Shown here: piece after piece, positions 9,014 to 18,870 of the stretch
Layout: each line of letters starts with the position of its first letter
Position numbering within the stretch: position 1 is the first letter of the stretch
NCBI RefSeq assembly: GCF_002849655.1
Contig: NZ_PDNW01000001.1
Span: forward strand, 186,001 to 250,000
Source: Pollutimonas subterranea
Lineage (GTDB): Bacteria > Pseudomonadota > Gammaproteobacteria > Burkholderiales > Burkholderiaceae_B
Length of the DNA stretch: 64,000 nucleotides
Direction: 5' to 3'
The notes under the pieces: generated by a model
What the model was told of the DNA's origin: nothing
Databases searched by the model: none
What the model saw: the letters and a program-made list of their open reading frames with translations, nothing else
Translations under genes and position numbers: made by a program

Positions 9014-9360
9014 TTTGCCTCTGTCGCGGCAACGCGGTAAAGTGGCGTGTTGATCTGTCCAATTATCCGTGGCGGGTCACGAAAGGCTTCGTTGTTCCGG
9101 GTTATCCGCCCGGTTTTTTGCGCCTGTAATACTTTGCTGTTGGCCGCGCCACAAGCGTGTGTTGCCAAAGCTTCCGTTCTACCTCCCGCGTTCATGGAAC
9201 GCTCGTGCTGTGTTTCGACGAGTTCAAGTCGGTTCGGCAAGGTGTCTGGGTGGCATGGCTCCGTGAGCCATAAAGCGCCAGGTCATGTTGTTGCAAACGA
9301 TTCAGGCTCGGGTCTTATGACCGGTCGGAATTCCAGTGCTGGTTACGAAAGGAATACATA
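9014..9360. other. ilv upstream region, no gene
   Basis: This 347-bp gap separates the TetR gene from ilvI. It contains the hairpin annotated at 9097-9119. An open frame runs from a GTG at 9047 through the gap, but its codon use is poor, it reads straight through the hairpin and it looks incidental. I see no run of Leu/Val/Ile codons followed by a stop that would mark a classical attenuation leader. The ilv promoter must lie here, but I could not assign -35/-10 boxes. Confidence 0.5.
9097..9119 (+). terminator. rho-independent terminator or attenuator before ilvI
   Basis: A CCGGG stem (9097-9101), a seven-base loop and CCCGG (9109-9113) are followed by six T. It lies about 85 bp after the TetR stop and 240 bp before ilvI. 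It may end the upstream operon or, if the ilv promoter lies upstream of it, act as an attenuator. The short stem makes it a moderate call. Confidence 0.55.
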
Positions 9361-11082
9361 ATGGAACTCAATGGCGCCGATATCGTCGTGCGTTGCCTTG
9401 CCGAACAGGGCGTTGACCACGTGTTTGGTTATCCCGGCGGCGCGGTACTGTACATCTACGACGCAATCTACAAACAAGAAAATTTCAAGCATATCCTGGT
9501 ACGCCATGAGCAGGCAGCCGTGCATGCGGCCGACGCCTACTCGCGTTCGTCGGACAAAATAGGCGTGGCGCTGGTTACCAGCGGGCCGGGACTGACCAAT
9601 GCGGTAACCGGCATTGCCACCGCATACATGGACTCCATTCCCATGGTGATCATCAGCGGCCAGGTGCCCAGCCATGCAATCGGCGAAGATGCTTTCCAGG
9701 AATGCGACACGGTGGGCATAACGCGACCGTGCGTCAAGCACAACTTCCTGGTGCGCGACGTCAAAGACCTCGCCGAAACCATGCGTCGCGCGTTCTATAT
9801 TGCCAAGACGGGCCGTCCCGGACCGGTGCTGGTAGACATCCCCAAAGACATCACCATTGCAACCTGCAAGTACGCGCCGCCACGCGGCGAGGTGAAGATG
9901 CGTTCGTACGCGCCGGTCGTGAAGGGGCACCAGGGCCAGATCAAGAAGGCCGTGCAGATGCTGTTGGCGGCTGAACGCCCCATGATTTATTCCGGCGGCG
10001 GCGTCGTGTTGTCCGATGCCGCGGCTGAACTGCGCGAACTGGTGACATTGACCGGCGCTCCTTGCACCAACACCCTTATGGGCTTGGGTGCTTATCCGGC
10101 AAGCGACGATAAATTCGTTGGAATGCCCGGCATGCACGGTACCTACGAAGCCAATATGGCCATGCAGCATTGCGACGTGTTGATCGCCGTGGGCGCCCGT
10201 TTTGACGACCGGGTCATTGGTAATCCTAAACATTTTTCGCAGAACCCGCGAAAAATCGTGCATATCGATATCGATCCTTCATCGATCTCCAAGCGTGTGC
10301 GTGTCGACGTGCCCATCGTCGGCAACGTCAAGGATGTCTTGCAGGAGCTCAATGCCCTCTACGCTCACGCCGCGGCCGAGACGGCGCCGAACAAGGCCGG
10401 CTTGGCCAAGTGGTGGCAACAGATCAATGAGTGGCGCGGAAAGCAATGCCTCGTCTACGAAAATTCCGATACGCTCATCAAGCCCCAGTACGTGGTCGAG
10501 AAGCTGTGGGAAGTCACACAGGGTGATGCCTTCGTTACGTCGGACGTGGGCCAGCATCAGATGTGGGCGGCCCAGTATTATCGCTTCGACGAGCCTCGGC
10601 GCTGGATTAATTCGGGCGGCCTGGGCACCATGGGTGTGGGCCTGCCTTACGCCATGGGCGTGCAGATGGCCAATCCCGACAGCCAGATCGCCGTGATTAC
10701 CGGCGAGGCATCCATACAGATGAATATCCAGGAACTTTCCACCTGCAAGCAATACCATCTGACGCCCAAGGTGCTTTGCCTGAACAACCGGTATCTTGGC
10801 ATGGTGCGCCAGTGGCAGCAGATCGAATATGGTTCCCGCTACTCCGAATCCTACGTCGATGCCTTGCCCGATTTCGTAAAGCTGGTCGAAAGCTATGGCC
10901 ATATCGGCATGCGCATCGATAAGCCGGCCGACGTCGAACCGGCCATCCGCGAGGCGTTCACCCAATACAAAGACAGGCTGGTGTTCATGGATTTCATCAC
11001 TGACCAGACTGAAAACGTGTGGCCCATGGTGAAAGCAGGCCGCGGCTTGACCGAAATGCTGCTCGGTTCCGAAGACTTATAA
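9361..11082 (+). CDS. ilvI: acetolactate synthase, large subunit
   Basis: This is the catalytic subunit of acetohydroxyacid synthase, the first common step of valine, leucine and isoleucine synthesis. It joins two pyruvates, or pyruvate and 2-oxobutyrate, using thiamine diphosphate, with FAD as structural cofactor. It has 573 residues, the normal length. The N-terminal domain carries the catalytic glutamate in RHEQAAVHAADAYSR, the middle FAD domain has GARFDDRV, and the C-terminal ThDP motif reads GEASIQMN, where the best-known enzymes have GDG/GDA. It is followed 10 bp later by its regulatory subunit and then by ilvC. AAAGGAA precedes the ATG. Confidence 0.96.
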   Translation: MELNGADIVVRCLAEQGVDHVFGYPGGAVLYIYDAIYKQENFKHILVRHEQAAVHAADAYSRSSDKIGVALVTSGPGLTNAVTGIATAYMDSIPMVIISGQVPSHAIGEDAFQECDTVGITRPCVKHNFLVRDVKDLAETMRRAFYIAKTGRPGPVLVDIPKDITIATCKYAPPRGEVKMRSYAPVVKGHQGQIKKAVQMLLAAERPMIYSGGGVVLSDAAAELRELVTLTGAPCTNTLMGLGAYPASDDKFVGMPGMHGTYEANMAMQHCDVLIAVGARFDDRVIGNPKHFSQNPRKIVHIDIDPSSISKRVRVDVPIVGNVKDVLQELNALYAHAAAETAPNKAGLAKWWQQINEWRGKQCLVYENSDTLIKPQYVVEKLWEVTQGDAFVTSDVGQHQMWAAQYYRFDEPRRWINSGGLGTMGVGLPYAMGVQMANPDSQIAVITGEASIQMNIQELSTCKQYHLTPKVLCLNNRYLGMVRQWQQIEYGSRYSESYVDALPDFVKLVESYGHIGMRIDKPADVEPAIREAFTQYKDRLVFMDFITDQTENVWPMVKAGRGLTEMLLGSEDL

Positions 11083-11092
11083 GGAAAGAAAC

Positions 11093-11584
11093 ATGAAACA
11101 CGTAATTTCTATCCTTCTGGAAAACGAACCGGGAGCGCTGTCACGCGTTGTGGGGCTTTTTTCAGCCCGTGGCTACAACATTGAAACGCTCACCGTTGCG
11201 CCTACCGAAGACTCGACACTATCGCGCATGACCATCGTCACCACCGGTTCAGACGAGGTCATCGAGCAGATCACCAAGCACCTGAATCGTCTGGTGGACG
11301 TAGTCAAAGTCGTGGACTTGTCCGAAGGCCCGCACATCGAGCGCGAGCTTATGCTCATCAAAGTGCGTGCCCTCGGTAAAGAGCGCGAAGAAATGAAGCG
11401 CATGGCCGATATCTTTCGCGGCCGCATCATTGATGTGACCGATAAGGTCTATACCATCGAGCTTACCGGCGATCAGGGTAAGATCGAGGCTTTTATCGGG
11501 GCCCTGGACCGCAGCGCCATACTGGAAACCGTGCGTACCGGCGTGTCCGGCATCGGCCGCGGAGAACGGGTCCTGAAGCTTTAA
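11093..11584 (+). CDS. ilvH: acetolactate synthase, small regulatory subunit
   Basis: This 163-residue regulatory subunit stimulates the large subunit and confers valine feedback inhibition. The N-terminal ACT domain starts HVISILLENEPGALSRVVGL, and the second half is the ALS small-subunit C-terminal domain ending in GRGERVLKL. AAGGAAAG precedes the ATG. The length is usual for IlvH/IlvN. Confidence 0.96.
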   Translation: MKHVISILLENEPGALSRVVGLFSARGYNIETLTVAPTEDSTLSRMTIVTTGSDEVIEQITKHLNRLVDVVKVVDLSEGPHIERELMLIKVRALGKEREEMKRMADIFRGRIIDVTDKVYTIELTGDQGKIEAFIGALDRSAILETVRTGVSGIGRGERVLKL

Positions 11585-11622
11585 AACCAAACAACAATTC
11601 CTCAAGTATTGGAGCACTTTAA

Positions 11623-12639
<1,017 letters not shown>

Positions 12640-12664
12640 TCACATCCCGATTCTTGTGCTCAGG

Positions 12665-12687
12665 AAAACGCCCGCGAGGGCGTTTTT
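12665..12687 (+). terminator. rho-independent terminator of the ilv operon
   Basis: A perfect nine-base stem AAAACGCCC / GGGCGTTTT with a GCGA tetraloop runs into a T-run and lies 25 bp after the ilvC stop. Confidence 0.9.
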
Positions 12688-12796
12688 TTCGATTGGACGG
12701 AGCCGTCAATACCAGGCGACGGCACGACACTTGCTTAGGCTTTGTGCAGTATGCCTTGATCCAAATTGCCAGGCCGGGCGGACATTGACACCTACT

Positions 12797-12833
12797 AACC
12801 GAAATACGGCGAACCTGGAGACGCATTTCGGTT
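12797..12833. repeat. inverted repeat just upstream of psd
   Basis: AACCGAAAT (12797-12805) and ATTTCGGTT (12825-12833) form a perfect nine-base inverted repeat with a 19-base spacer, ending 15 bp before the psd ATG. It could be an operator or a leader hairpin. No T-run follows, so it is not a terminator. Confidence 0.4.
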
Positions 12834-12848
12834 ATTCTTCACCTTACA

Positions 12849-13520
12849 ATGAATAAACCTCCTTACCCCCATCCTGTTATTGCGCGTGAAGGCTGGCCTT
12901 TCCTGGCCGGTATCGTGCTCGTGTCGATTATCGTCAGCTTCTGGTCGGGCGTTGCCTCGATACCGTTCTGGATCATATCGATTTTTGTGTTGCAGTTTTT
13001 TCGAGATCCGGCGCGTGTCGCACCGGAGGGCGAATTCAATGTGCTTTCGCCGGCCGATGGCCGCATAGTGGCCGTCGAGGAAATCCGCGATCCTTATGCC
13101 GATCGCGACGCCATCAAGATCAGCGTGTTCATGAACGTGTTCAATGTCCACTCCAACCGATCCCCGGTAAAGGGCAGTGTCACTTCCGTCAACTATTTCG
13201 CCGGCCAGTTTTTCAATGCCTCGCTGGACAAGGCTTCTCTCGAAAACGAACGCAATGCTACTGTATTGCTTACTCCCCATGGTCATGTCGTGACCGCTGT
13301 CCAGGTGGCCGGCCTGGTCGCCAAGCGCATACTTTGTTATATCAAGCCGGGCGACCAGCTTTATGCCGGCCAACGCTACGGTTTCATCCGTTTCGGATCA
13401 CGGGTCGATGTCTATTTACCGTTGGGTTCGCGCCCTCGCGTTACAATAGGCGACAAGGTGCAAGCCACCAGCACGGTGCTGGCTGAATTGCCCGATCGCC
13501 CCATAGCCACACAAGGTTAA
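12849..13520 (+). CDS. psd: phosphatidylserine decarboxylase proenzyme (short type)
   Basis: This 223-residue enzyme of the short, pyruvoyl-dependent class makes phosphatidylethanolamine from phosphatidylserine at the inner membrane. Two membrane segments lie within residues 15-50. The conserved [16 protein letters not shown] block and [15 protein letters not shown] follow. The self-cleavage site is Gly183-Ser184 in RFGSRVD; cleavage would turn the serine into the pyruvoyl group and give a small alpha chain. The next gene, which makes its substrate, starts 4 bp after its stop. Confidence 0.94.
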   Translation: MNKPPYPHPVIAREGWPFLAGIVLVSIIVSFWSGVASIPFWIISIFVLQFFRDPARVAPEGEFNVLSPADGRIVAVEEIRDPYADRDAIKISVFMNVFNVHSNRSPVKGSVTSVNYFAGQFFNASLDKASLENERNATVLLTPHGHVVTAVQVAGLVAKRILCYIKPGDQLYAGQRYGFIRFGSRVDVYLPLGSRPRVTIGDKVQATSTVLAELPDRPIATQG

Positions 13521-13524
13521 GCCT

Positions 13525-14427
13525 ATGCCAAATTTATCGTCGGACGAAACCCGTCGCCGCCGCAGCATATATTTGCTGCCCAATGCATTTACCACGGCCA
13601 ACCTTTTTGCCGGGTTCTATGCAGTCGTCCAGGCCATGAACGGCCGGTTCGAAATGGCTGCTATCGCCATTTTCCTGGCTATGGTGTTCGACGGCATGGA
13701 TGGGCGCGTTGCCCGTTTGACCAATACACAGTCCGCCTTTGGCGAGCAATACGATTCCCTGTCCGACATGACATCTTTCGGCATAGCGCCTGCGCTGGTC
13801 ATGTATGAATGGTCGTTGCAAGGCCTCGGGCGCTGGGGCTGGCTCGCCGCTTTTATCTACGTCGTGGGCGCCGCTTTGCGCCTGGCCCGCTTCAATACCA
13901 ATATCGGGGTCGTCGACAAGCGCTTCTTTCAAGGGCTGCCCAGCCCGGCAGCCGCCGCTCTGGTAGCGGGCTTCTTGTGGCTTGCCGTTGATAACAAGCT
14001 GGCGCTGGAAAATGCAACCATCGCATGGATGTCGTTTGGCTTTACCGTCTACGCAGGTATCGCGATGGTTACCAACGCACCGTTTTACAGCGGCAAGAGC
14101 TTTGCGCTGGGCCGTAGCGTTCCGTTCTGGGTATTGCTCGTCTTGGTAGGGGTGTTCGTGTTTGTGTCCAGCGACCCTCCAGTCGTATTATTCAGCCTGT
14201 TTGTCGTATATGGCTTGTCGGGCTGGGTAATCATGGCGTGGCGCTGGCGGCGAGCCCGTGAACTGACGCGCATGCGGCATGCGGGTACCGACGAACGCGA
14301 CGTCGCTGTGCCGCCATCGGCCTTCAGCGCCACCCATACCTTTGATCCGAAGCAAGACGCGTCTGTGAAACAGCCTGACCAAGCCGATGGTGCACCCAAG
14401 CCACCGGCCAGGCCCGGCCACTTCTAG
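13525..14427 (+). CDS. pssA: CDP-diacylglycerol--serine O-phosphatidyltransferase
   Basis: This 300-residue integral membrane enzyme makes phosphatidylserine from CDP-diacylglycerol and serine. The CDP-alcohol phosphotransferase signature DG-x2-AR-x8-G-x3-D-x3-D is complete at about residues 53-76 (DGMDGRVARLTNTQSAFGEQ and the aspartates of YDSLSD). About eight membrane helices follow. The last 50 residues are a polar, proline-rich cytosolic tail that is not part of the fold. It is coupled to psd, giving the two successive steps to phosphatidylethanolamine. Confidence 0.94.
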   Translation: MPNLSSDETRRRRSIYLLPNAFTTANLFAGFYAVVQAMNGRFEMAAIAIFLAMVFDGMDGRVARLTNTQSAFGEQYDSLSDMTSFGIAPALVMYEWSLQGLGRWGWLAAFIYVVGAALRLARFNTNIGVVDKRFFQGLPSPAAAALVAGFLWLAVDNKLALENATIAWMSFGFTVYAGIAMVTNAPFYSGKSFALGRSVPFWVLLVLVGVFVFVSSDPPVVLFSLFVVYGLSGWVIMAWRWRRARELTRMRHAGTDERDVAVPPSAFSATHTFDPKQDASVKQPDQADGAPKPPARPGHF

Positions 14428-14458
14428 CCCATAAGTGGGCGGCTTGAACGTTTCGTCG

Positions 14459-14980
14459 TCAGTCGAACCAGAAGTTGCGTTCGTACATGGGGTCGGGGCC
14501 AGGGTGAAAGCGGGTGACCCTGGATCCGTCGCTGCCAAAATAGACGTACATTAACGAATTCCATGCACCCGCCTGTCGGTAGCGGTAGCTCCAGACAATG
14601 GACGTGGAGGAGGGCAGGCCCACGCTGTCAATCTGAGCGGGTGGGCCGAATTCGCAACGGACCTGCTCCGGCGACCAGGATCCTGAGGCCAGAACGCGGA
14701 AACGCTCGTCCTTCAATAGCTGCTGGACTTGATCGGTATTTCCGGCGGCATCGACGTTCGTACCCCAAGCATATTGCCCCATAGGCTGCATGGTCCAGAT
14801 CAGGCGCTCGCCGCCGTTCGGGATGAGACAAGAAAAATCGGGCTCGCCGTATTCCGATGTTATTTGGTGCAAGGGCGTGCCGGCGGGCAGGTCCGCCATG
14901 CTGGTGCACGCCGCCAGTAGCACTGCCGTCAACGCGCAAGCAGCCGTCTTGCCAAGTCGCATACATTTAATGGCGTTCAT
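14459..14980 (-). CDS. putative outer-membrane lipoprotein
   Basis: This 173-residue protein has a lipoprotein signal peptide: a hydrophobic stretch and a lipobox LLAAC with Cys25 as the lipidated residue. The mature part contains a GEPDFSC segment and a second repeat-like EFGPPAQIDSV segment, the pattern seen in SmpA/OmlA-type small lipoproteins. I cannot assign a specific function. A GGAG site precedes its ATG. It converges with pssA and faces away from rpsO. Confidence 0.75.
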   Translation of the reverse strand: MNAIKCMRLGKTAACALTAVLLAACTSMADLPAGTPLHQITSEYGEPDFSCLIPNGGERLIWTMQPMGQYAWGTNVDAAGNTDQVQQLLKDERFRVLASGSWSPEQVRCEFGPPAQIDSVGLPSSTSIVWSYRYRQAGAWNSLMYVYFGSDGSRVTRFHPGPDPMYERNFWFD

Positions 14981-15092
14981 AATGGAGCTCCGCTGTGGGT
15001 CATTGGCGCTATTTTACGACCATACGCGCCCAATCGATAAGGCGTTATGAGAATGCCGAGGCTGCTCTGCCACGCATTCCCGGCCAATCCGC

Positions 15093-15220
15093 TATAATGC
15101 TTGCTTCCCGGGTTGGCAGGTACATAAGTACTACAAATGCGTCCCGGGCAATACTGTTATTTTTTTAATCATTGCACGTCAGAGCACCTCGGCTCTGTCG
15201 CTCGTTTAAGAGGCTAAATA
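15093..15220 (+). promoter_or_regulatory. rpsO promoter -10 box and leader
   Basis: TATAAT at 15093-15098 is a perfect -10 match with no good -35 at 17 bp (CTGCCA at 15067 is too far). The 120-base leader that follows is bracketed by two CCCGGG hexamers (near 15107 and 15142). S15 controls its own translation through leader structure in several bacteria, and this leader could serve that role (inference). Confidence 0.45.
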
Positions 15221-15490
15221 ATGTCTGTTGCTGACATAAAAAAATCCGACATCGTCACACAATATCAACGTGCTCAAGGCGATACCGGTTCCCCCGAAGT
15301 CCAGGTCGCGCTACTTACCGCGCGCATCAATGAACTCACAGGCCACTTCAAGGCACACATGAAAGACCACCACTCGCGTCGTGGTCTGCTGCGCATGGTC
15401 AGCCGTCGCCGGAAATTGCTAGATTACCTCAAGGGCCGCAATCCCGATTCGTATCGTTCGCTTATCGAAAAGCTCGGTCTGCGTAAGTGA
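15221..15490 (+). CDS. rpsO: 30S ribosomal protein S15
   Basis: This 89-residue S15 is a primary 16S rRNA-binding protein of the small-subunit platform. The full family sequence is visible: [19 protein letters not shown], then [20 protein letters not shown] and the C-terminal RRRKLLDYL. Length is exactly typical. pnp follows, as in most proteobacteria. Confidence 0.98.
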   Translation: MSVADIKKSDIVTQYQRAQGDTGSPEVQVALLTARINELTGHFKAHMKDHHSRRGLLRMVSRRRKLLDYLKGRNPDSYRSLIEKLGLRK

Positions 15491-15516
15491 TACTCGGGGC
15501 TGGCTCCCCATGATGC

Positions 15517-15560
15517 AACCGTGCACATCGCGATACGAATCGTGGTGTGCACGGTTTTTT
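15517..15560 (+). terminator. rpsO-pnp intergenic terminator
   Basis: AACCGTGCAC (15517-15526) pairs with GTGCACGGTT (15547-15556), with further pairing inside the loop, and a T-run follows. It would end most rpsO transcripts before pnp. Partial read-through, as known for this gene pair in other bacteria, is likely. Confidence 0.85.
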
Positions 15561-15581
15561 CTATTGTAAGGATATTCCCCA

Positions 15582-17747
15582 ATGTTTAATAAAGTGAGCA
15601 AATCGTTTCAGTACGGTCAGCACACGGTGGTTCTGGAAACTGGCGAGATTGCTCGCCAGGCCTCCGGCTCCGTACTGGTTTCGATTGACGACACCGTGGT
15701 CCTGGCCACCGTTGTTGCTTCCAAGACCGCCAAGCCCGGCCAGGATTTTTTTCCGCTGACAGTGGACTATGTTGAGAAAACATACGCCGCAGGCCGTATT
15801 CCAGGTGGATTCTTCAAGCGCGAAGGTCGTCCTTCCGAAAAGGAAATCCTTACTTCCCGCCTGATCGACCGCCCACTGCGCCCCCTGTTTCCTGAAGGCT
15901 TCTACAACGAAGTACAGGTAATCATTCATACCGTATCGGTCAATCCCGAAGTCGATCCCGATATGGCAGCCATGATCGGCGCATCCGCCGCGCTGGCCAT
16001 ATCCGGCATTCCCTTCGACGGTCCTATCGGTGCCGCCCGCGTTGGTTATATCGACGGACAGTACGTGCTCAATCCCACCACCAGCCAGCTTAAAGATTCC
16101 TCCATGGATCTGGTCGTGGCCGGTACGGAAGCTGCGGTGCTAATGGTCGAGTCCGAAGCCAAGCAATTGTCTGAAGAAGTGATGCTGGGCGGCGTGGTGT
16201 TCGGGCACGAACAGATGCAGGCCTGCATCAACGCCATCCATGACCTCGTTGCCGAAGCCGGTAAACCTGAATGGGACTGGCAGCCCGCCGCGAAAAACGA
16301 AGCGTTGGTTACGGCCGTTACCGCCGCAGCCCAAGAAGACCTGCATGCTGCCTATCAAGTTCGTGAAAAGCAGGCGCGTACGGCTCAATTGCGTACCGTC
16401 TATGCCAACGTCAAGGCCAAGCTCCAGGAACACGCTGCTGCCAAGGGCGAACCCGCTCCCGACAACGTTACTGTCGAGAACATGCTGTTCGATCTCGAAT
16501 CCACCATTGTCCGCAGCCAGGTGTTGAATGGCGAGCCCCGCATCGATGGCCGCGATACACGCACCGTGCGTCCTATCAGCATCCGTCTTGGCGTATTGCC
16601 CCGCGCGCACGGCAGCGCTCTGTTCACTCGTGGTGAAACGCAGGCATTGGTCGTCGCCACGCTGGGTACTCGTCAAGACGAACAAATCATCGATTCGATC
16701 ATGGGCGAGTCCCGTGATCGCTTCATGTTGCATTACAACTTTCCTCCGTTCGCCACGGGTGAGACAGGTCGTTTCGGTTCGCCCAAGCGCCGCGAAATCG
16801 GTCATGGCCGTCTGGCCAAGCGTTCGCTGGTGTCGTCGTTGCCAGAGCCGCAAGACTTCCAGTACACAATACGCGTCGTGTCTGAAATCACCGAGTCCAA
16901 CGGCTCTTCGTCCATGGCATCGGTATGTGGCGGTTCTCTTGCCATGATGGATGCAGGCGTGCCTGTCAAGGATCACGTCGCCGGCGTCGCCATGGGCCTG
17001 ATCAAGGATGGCGGGAAGTTCGCTGTGCTGACCGACATTCTTGGCGATGAAGATCACCTGGGCGACATGGATTTCAAGGTGGCCGGTACCGTGCAGGGCA
17101 TTACCGCCTTGCAAATGGATATCAAGATCCAGGGCATCACCAAGGAAATCATGCAGGTCGCATTGGCGCAGGCCAAGGAAGGGCGCTTGCATATTCTTGG
17201 CGAAATGACCGCTGCGATCGACGGTTCACGCACGGAACTTTCGGAATTCGCACCGCGCATGCTTAGCGTGAAGATCAATCCTGAAAAGATTCGCGACGTG
17301 ATCGGCAAGGGCGGAGCCACTATCCGTGCCCTGACCGAAGAAACCGGTACCCAGATCGACATCGGCGACGATGGCACGATCACCATTTCCAGCGCCGATC
17401 TGGACAAAGCCCGTGAAGCCGAGCGCCGCATCAAGGAATTGACCGCTGATGTCGAAGTGGGTCAGGAATACGAAGGCCCAGTGCTACGCTTGCTGGACTT
17501 CGGTGCAATTGTCCAAGTTCTACCCGGTCGCGACGGCTTGCTGCATATTTCCGAGATCGCCAACTATCGCATCGCCAATATCAATGACGTCTTGAAGGTC
17601 GGTCAGATGGTACGCATCAAGGTCATCGAAGCCGACGACAAGGGTCGTCTGCGTTTGTCGATGAAGGCGATCGGCGGTATCGAAGCTCAAGGCGGCCCGC
17701 AACAGGCTCCTGTTGCCGCGCCTACGGCAGCCCCCGAAGCCGAATAG
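15582..17747 (+). CDS. pnp: polyribonucleotide nucleotidyltransferase (PNPase)
   Basis: This 721-residue PNPase is a phosphorolytic 3'-5' exoribonuclease and a degradosome component. It has a first RNase PH domain (about 10-145), a helical linker and a second, catalytic RNase PH domain with [20 protein letters not shown] and the [14 protein letters not shown] block. A KH domain follows ([20 protein letters not shown], about 565-584), then an S1 domain ([20 protein letters not shown], about 625-695). A short Ala/Pro-rich tail closes it. Full length, no defects. Confidence 0.98.
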   Translation: MFNKVSKSFQYGQHTVVLETGEIARQASGSVLVSIDDTVVLATVVASKTAKPGQDFFPLTVDYVEKTYAAGRIPGGFFKREGRPSEKEILTSRLIDRPLRPLFPEGFYNEVQVIIHTVSVNPEVDPDMAAMIGASAALAISGIPFDGPIGAARVGYIDGQYVLNPTTSQLKDSSMDLVVAGTEAAVLMVESEAKQLSEEVMLGGVVFGHEQMQACINAIHDLVAEAGKPEWDWQPAAKNEALVTAVTAAAQEDLHAAYQVREKQARTAQLRTVYANVKAKLQEHAAAKGEPAPDNVTVENMLFDLESTIVRSQVLNGEPRIDGRDTRTVRPISIRLGVLPRAHGSALFTRGETQALVVATLGTRQDEQIIDSIMGESRDRFMLHYNFPPFATGETGRFGSPKRREIGHGRLAKRSLVSSLPEPQDFQYTIRVVSEITESNGSSSMASVCGGSLAMMDAGVPVKDHVAGVAMGLIKDGGKFAVLTDILGDEDHLGDMDFKVAGTVQGITALQMDIKIQGITKEIMQVALAQAKEGRLHILGEMTAAIDGSRTELSEFAPRMLSVKINPEKIRDVIGKGGATIRALTEETGTQIDIGDDGTITISSADLDKAREAERRIKELTADVEVGQEYEGPVLRLLDFGAIVQVLPGRDGLLHISEIANYRIANINDVLKVGQMVRIKVIEADDKGRLRLSMKAIGGIEAQGGPQQAPVAAPTAAPEAE

Positions 17748-18098
17748 TAACGGTGCGCCTGGCGGTAACGCAAAGAAGAACCGCTGTGTGAATAGCCCCC
17801 AATACCTGCTGTAAAGGTGTCGGGGGCTTTTCTTTGGGCGGTTCCGACGATGACCATCGCCTATGTGGTTGCCGAGTTCGACTATTTGACCGCGGTCCAG
17901 ACGGAAGGCGCCCTCATCTCGGTTATTTCTGATTCAGGGGAGGGATTGGGCTCGTGGCAGCCATCGACGTGTCAAGAGCTCCGGAATCGCACAGTGGATA
18001 TCGACGTCGCATTGAAATACAGGCAATCTTCTGTCGAATGTAGACGTAGTCTGGAATTGAGCGGTCCGGCATAAAAAATGCCAAAAGCCCGGAGTTCT
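17748..18098. other. pnp downstream region, no gene
   Basis: This 350-bp gap holds the pnp terminator (17794-17832) and then about 265 bp in which I see no gene. An 85-codon frame from 17817 begins inside the terminator and shows no recognisable protein. Confidence 0.6.
17794..17832 (+). terminator. rho-independent terminator of pnp
   Basis: AGCCCCC (17794-17800) pairs with GGGGGCT (17822-17828), with an inner ACCT/AGGT pairing, and is followed by TTTTC. It lies about 45 bp after the pnp stop. Confidence 0.85.
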
Positions 18099-18184
18099 TG
18101 GTGCACCCAGCCGGAATCGAACCGGCACGACCAGTGGTCGAGAGATTTTAAGTCTCTTGCGTCTACCAATTCCGCCATGGGTGC
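18099..18184 (-). tRNA. tRNA-Leu (anticodon UAA)
   Basis: The minus strand begins GCACCCATGGCGGAATTGGT and ends GGGTGCACCA, giving a seven-pair acceptor stem and an encoded CCA. The anticodon arm is AGAGA-CTTAAAA-TCTCT with anticodon TAA. A long variable arm and a GGTTCGATTCC T-arm are present, as expected for leucine tRNA. Confidence 0.96.
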
Positions 18185-18257
18185 AAGAACTCGAACAGAG
18201 CATGTAGTGATTATCATGCTCGCTTCGTTGCGTATGAAAATAGCAATACGCGCGAAG

Positions 18258-18347
18258 TGGCGGAAGGTCAGGGATTCGAACCCTGGAGGAACTCGCGCCC
18301 CTGCCGGTTTTCAAGACCGGTGCATTCGACCACTCTGCCAACCTTCC
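18258..18347 (-). tRNA. tRNA-Ser (anticodon UGA)
   Basis: The minus strand begins GGAAGGTTGGCAGAGTGGTC and ends ACCTTCCGCCA. The anticodon loop is CTTGAAA (TGA), the variable arm is long (GCAGGGGCGCGAGTTCCTCC region), and the T-arm is GGGTTCGAATCCC. It lies upstream of tRNA-Leu(UAA) in the same direction and is probably co-transcribed with it. Confidence 0.96.
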
Positions 18348-18507
18348 GTTGCGCTGAATTGTACCTTATCTCGACGGGTGCTTTGATTCGCTTATTCCGT
18401 TAATCTGATGTAATGGCCGTGGCAGCCGCAGGTATTCTGTTTGCGATAGCGTCAATGTTCCGGGCTGCCTATTTTTCAATAAGTAATCATGAATAAAAGG
18501 GGCAAGT

Positions 18508-18828
18508 ATGGCTGCATACGTTATAGCAACAATGACCATCCACGATCCGCAAACATACCTGCGGTATACCGAACTTACTCCTCCGCTCGTCGCGAAACAT
18601 GGCGGCAGGTTTCTCACGCGTGGCGATAAAGTAGATACGCATGAAGGCGAGATCTTTAACGAACGCATGGTGCTGCTCGAATTCCCTGATCGACAAAAGG
18701 CAGAGGCTTGGCTGCACGATCCCGAATATGTTGCCGCCGCCGAATTTCGCAAGGCCGCTTCTGTATGCCGCATTCTGATCCAGGAAGGCGGCTCCAATAC
18801 CGGCAATCCCGACCCTAAAGTCGGATAG
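18508..18828 (+). CDS. DUF1330 domain protein
   Basis: This 106-residue protein has a ferredoxin-like (dimeric alpha-beta barrel) fold. The family features are visible: AAYVIATMTIHDPQTYLRYT at the start, GGRFLTRGD in the middle, and VLLEFPDRQKAEAWLHDPEY at the end. DUF1330 proteins are small cytosolic proteins of unknown role. AAAGGGG precedes the ATG. Confidence 0.88.
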   Translation: MAAYVIATMTIHDPQTYLRYTELTPPLVAKHGGRFLTRGDKVDTHEGEIFNERMVLLEFPDRQKAEAWLHDPEYVAAAEFRKAASVCRILIQEGGSNTGNPDPKVG

Positions 18829-18870
18829 GCAGGCGATAATGCGATTTTGCTTAGTGTCCAAGGAGCTAGT

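Noticed and set aside
9047-9361. Open frame of 104 codons upstream of ilvI as a possible leader peptide
   Set aside because: It runs through the hairpin, lacks clustered Leu/Val/Ile codons before a stop and ends at the ilvI start, so it does not fit attenuation.
16140-17192. Minus-strand open frame (350 codons) inside pnp
   Set aside because: Antisense shadow of pnp with no plausible domain.
17817-18074. Open frame of 85 codons after pnp
   Set aside because: It begins inside the pnp terminator and has no recognisable features.
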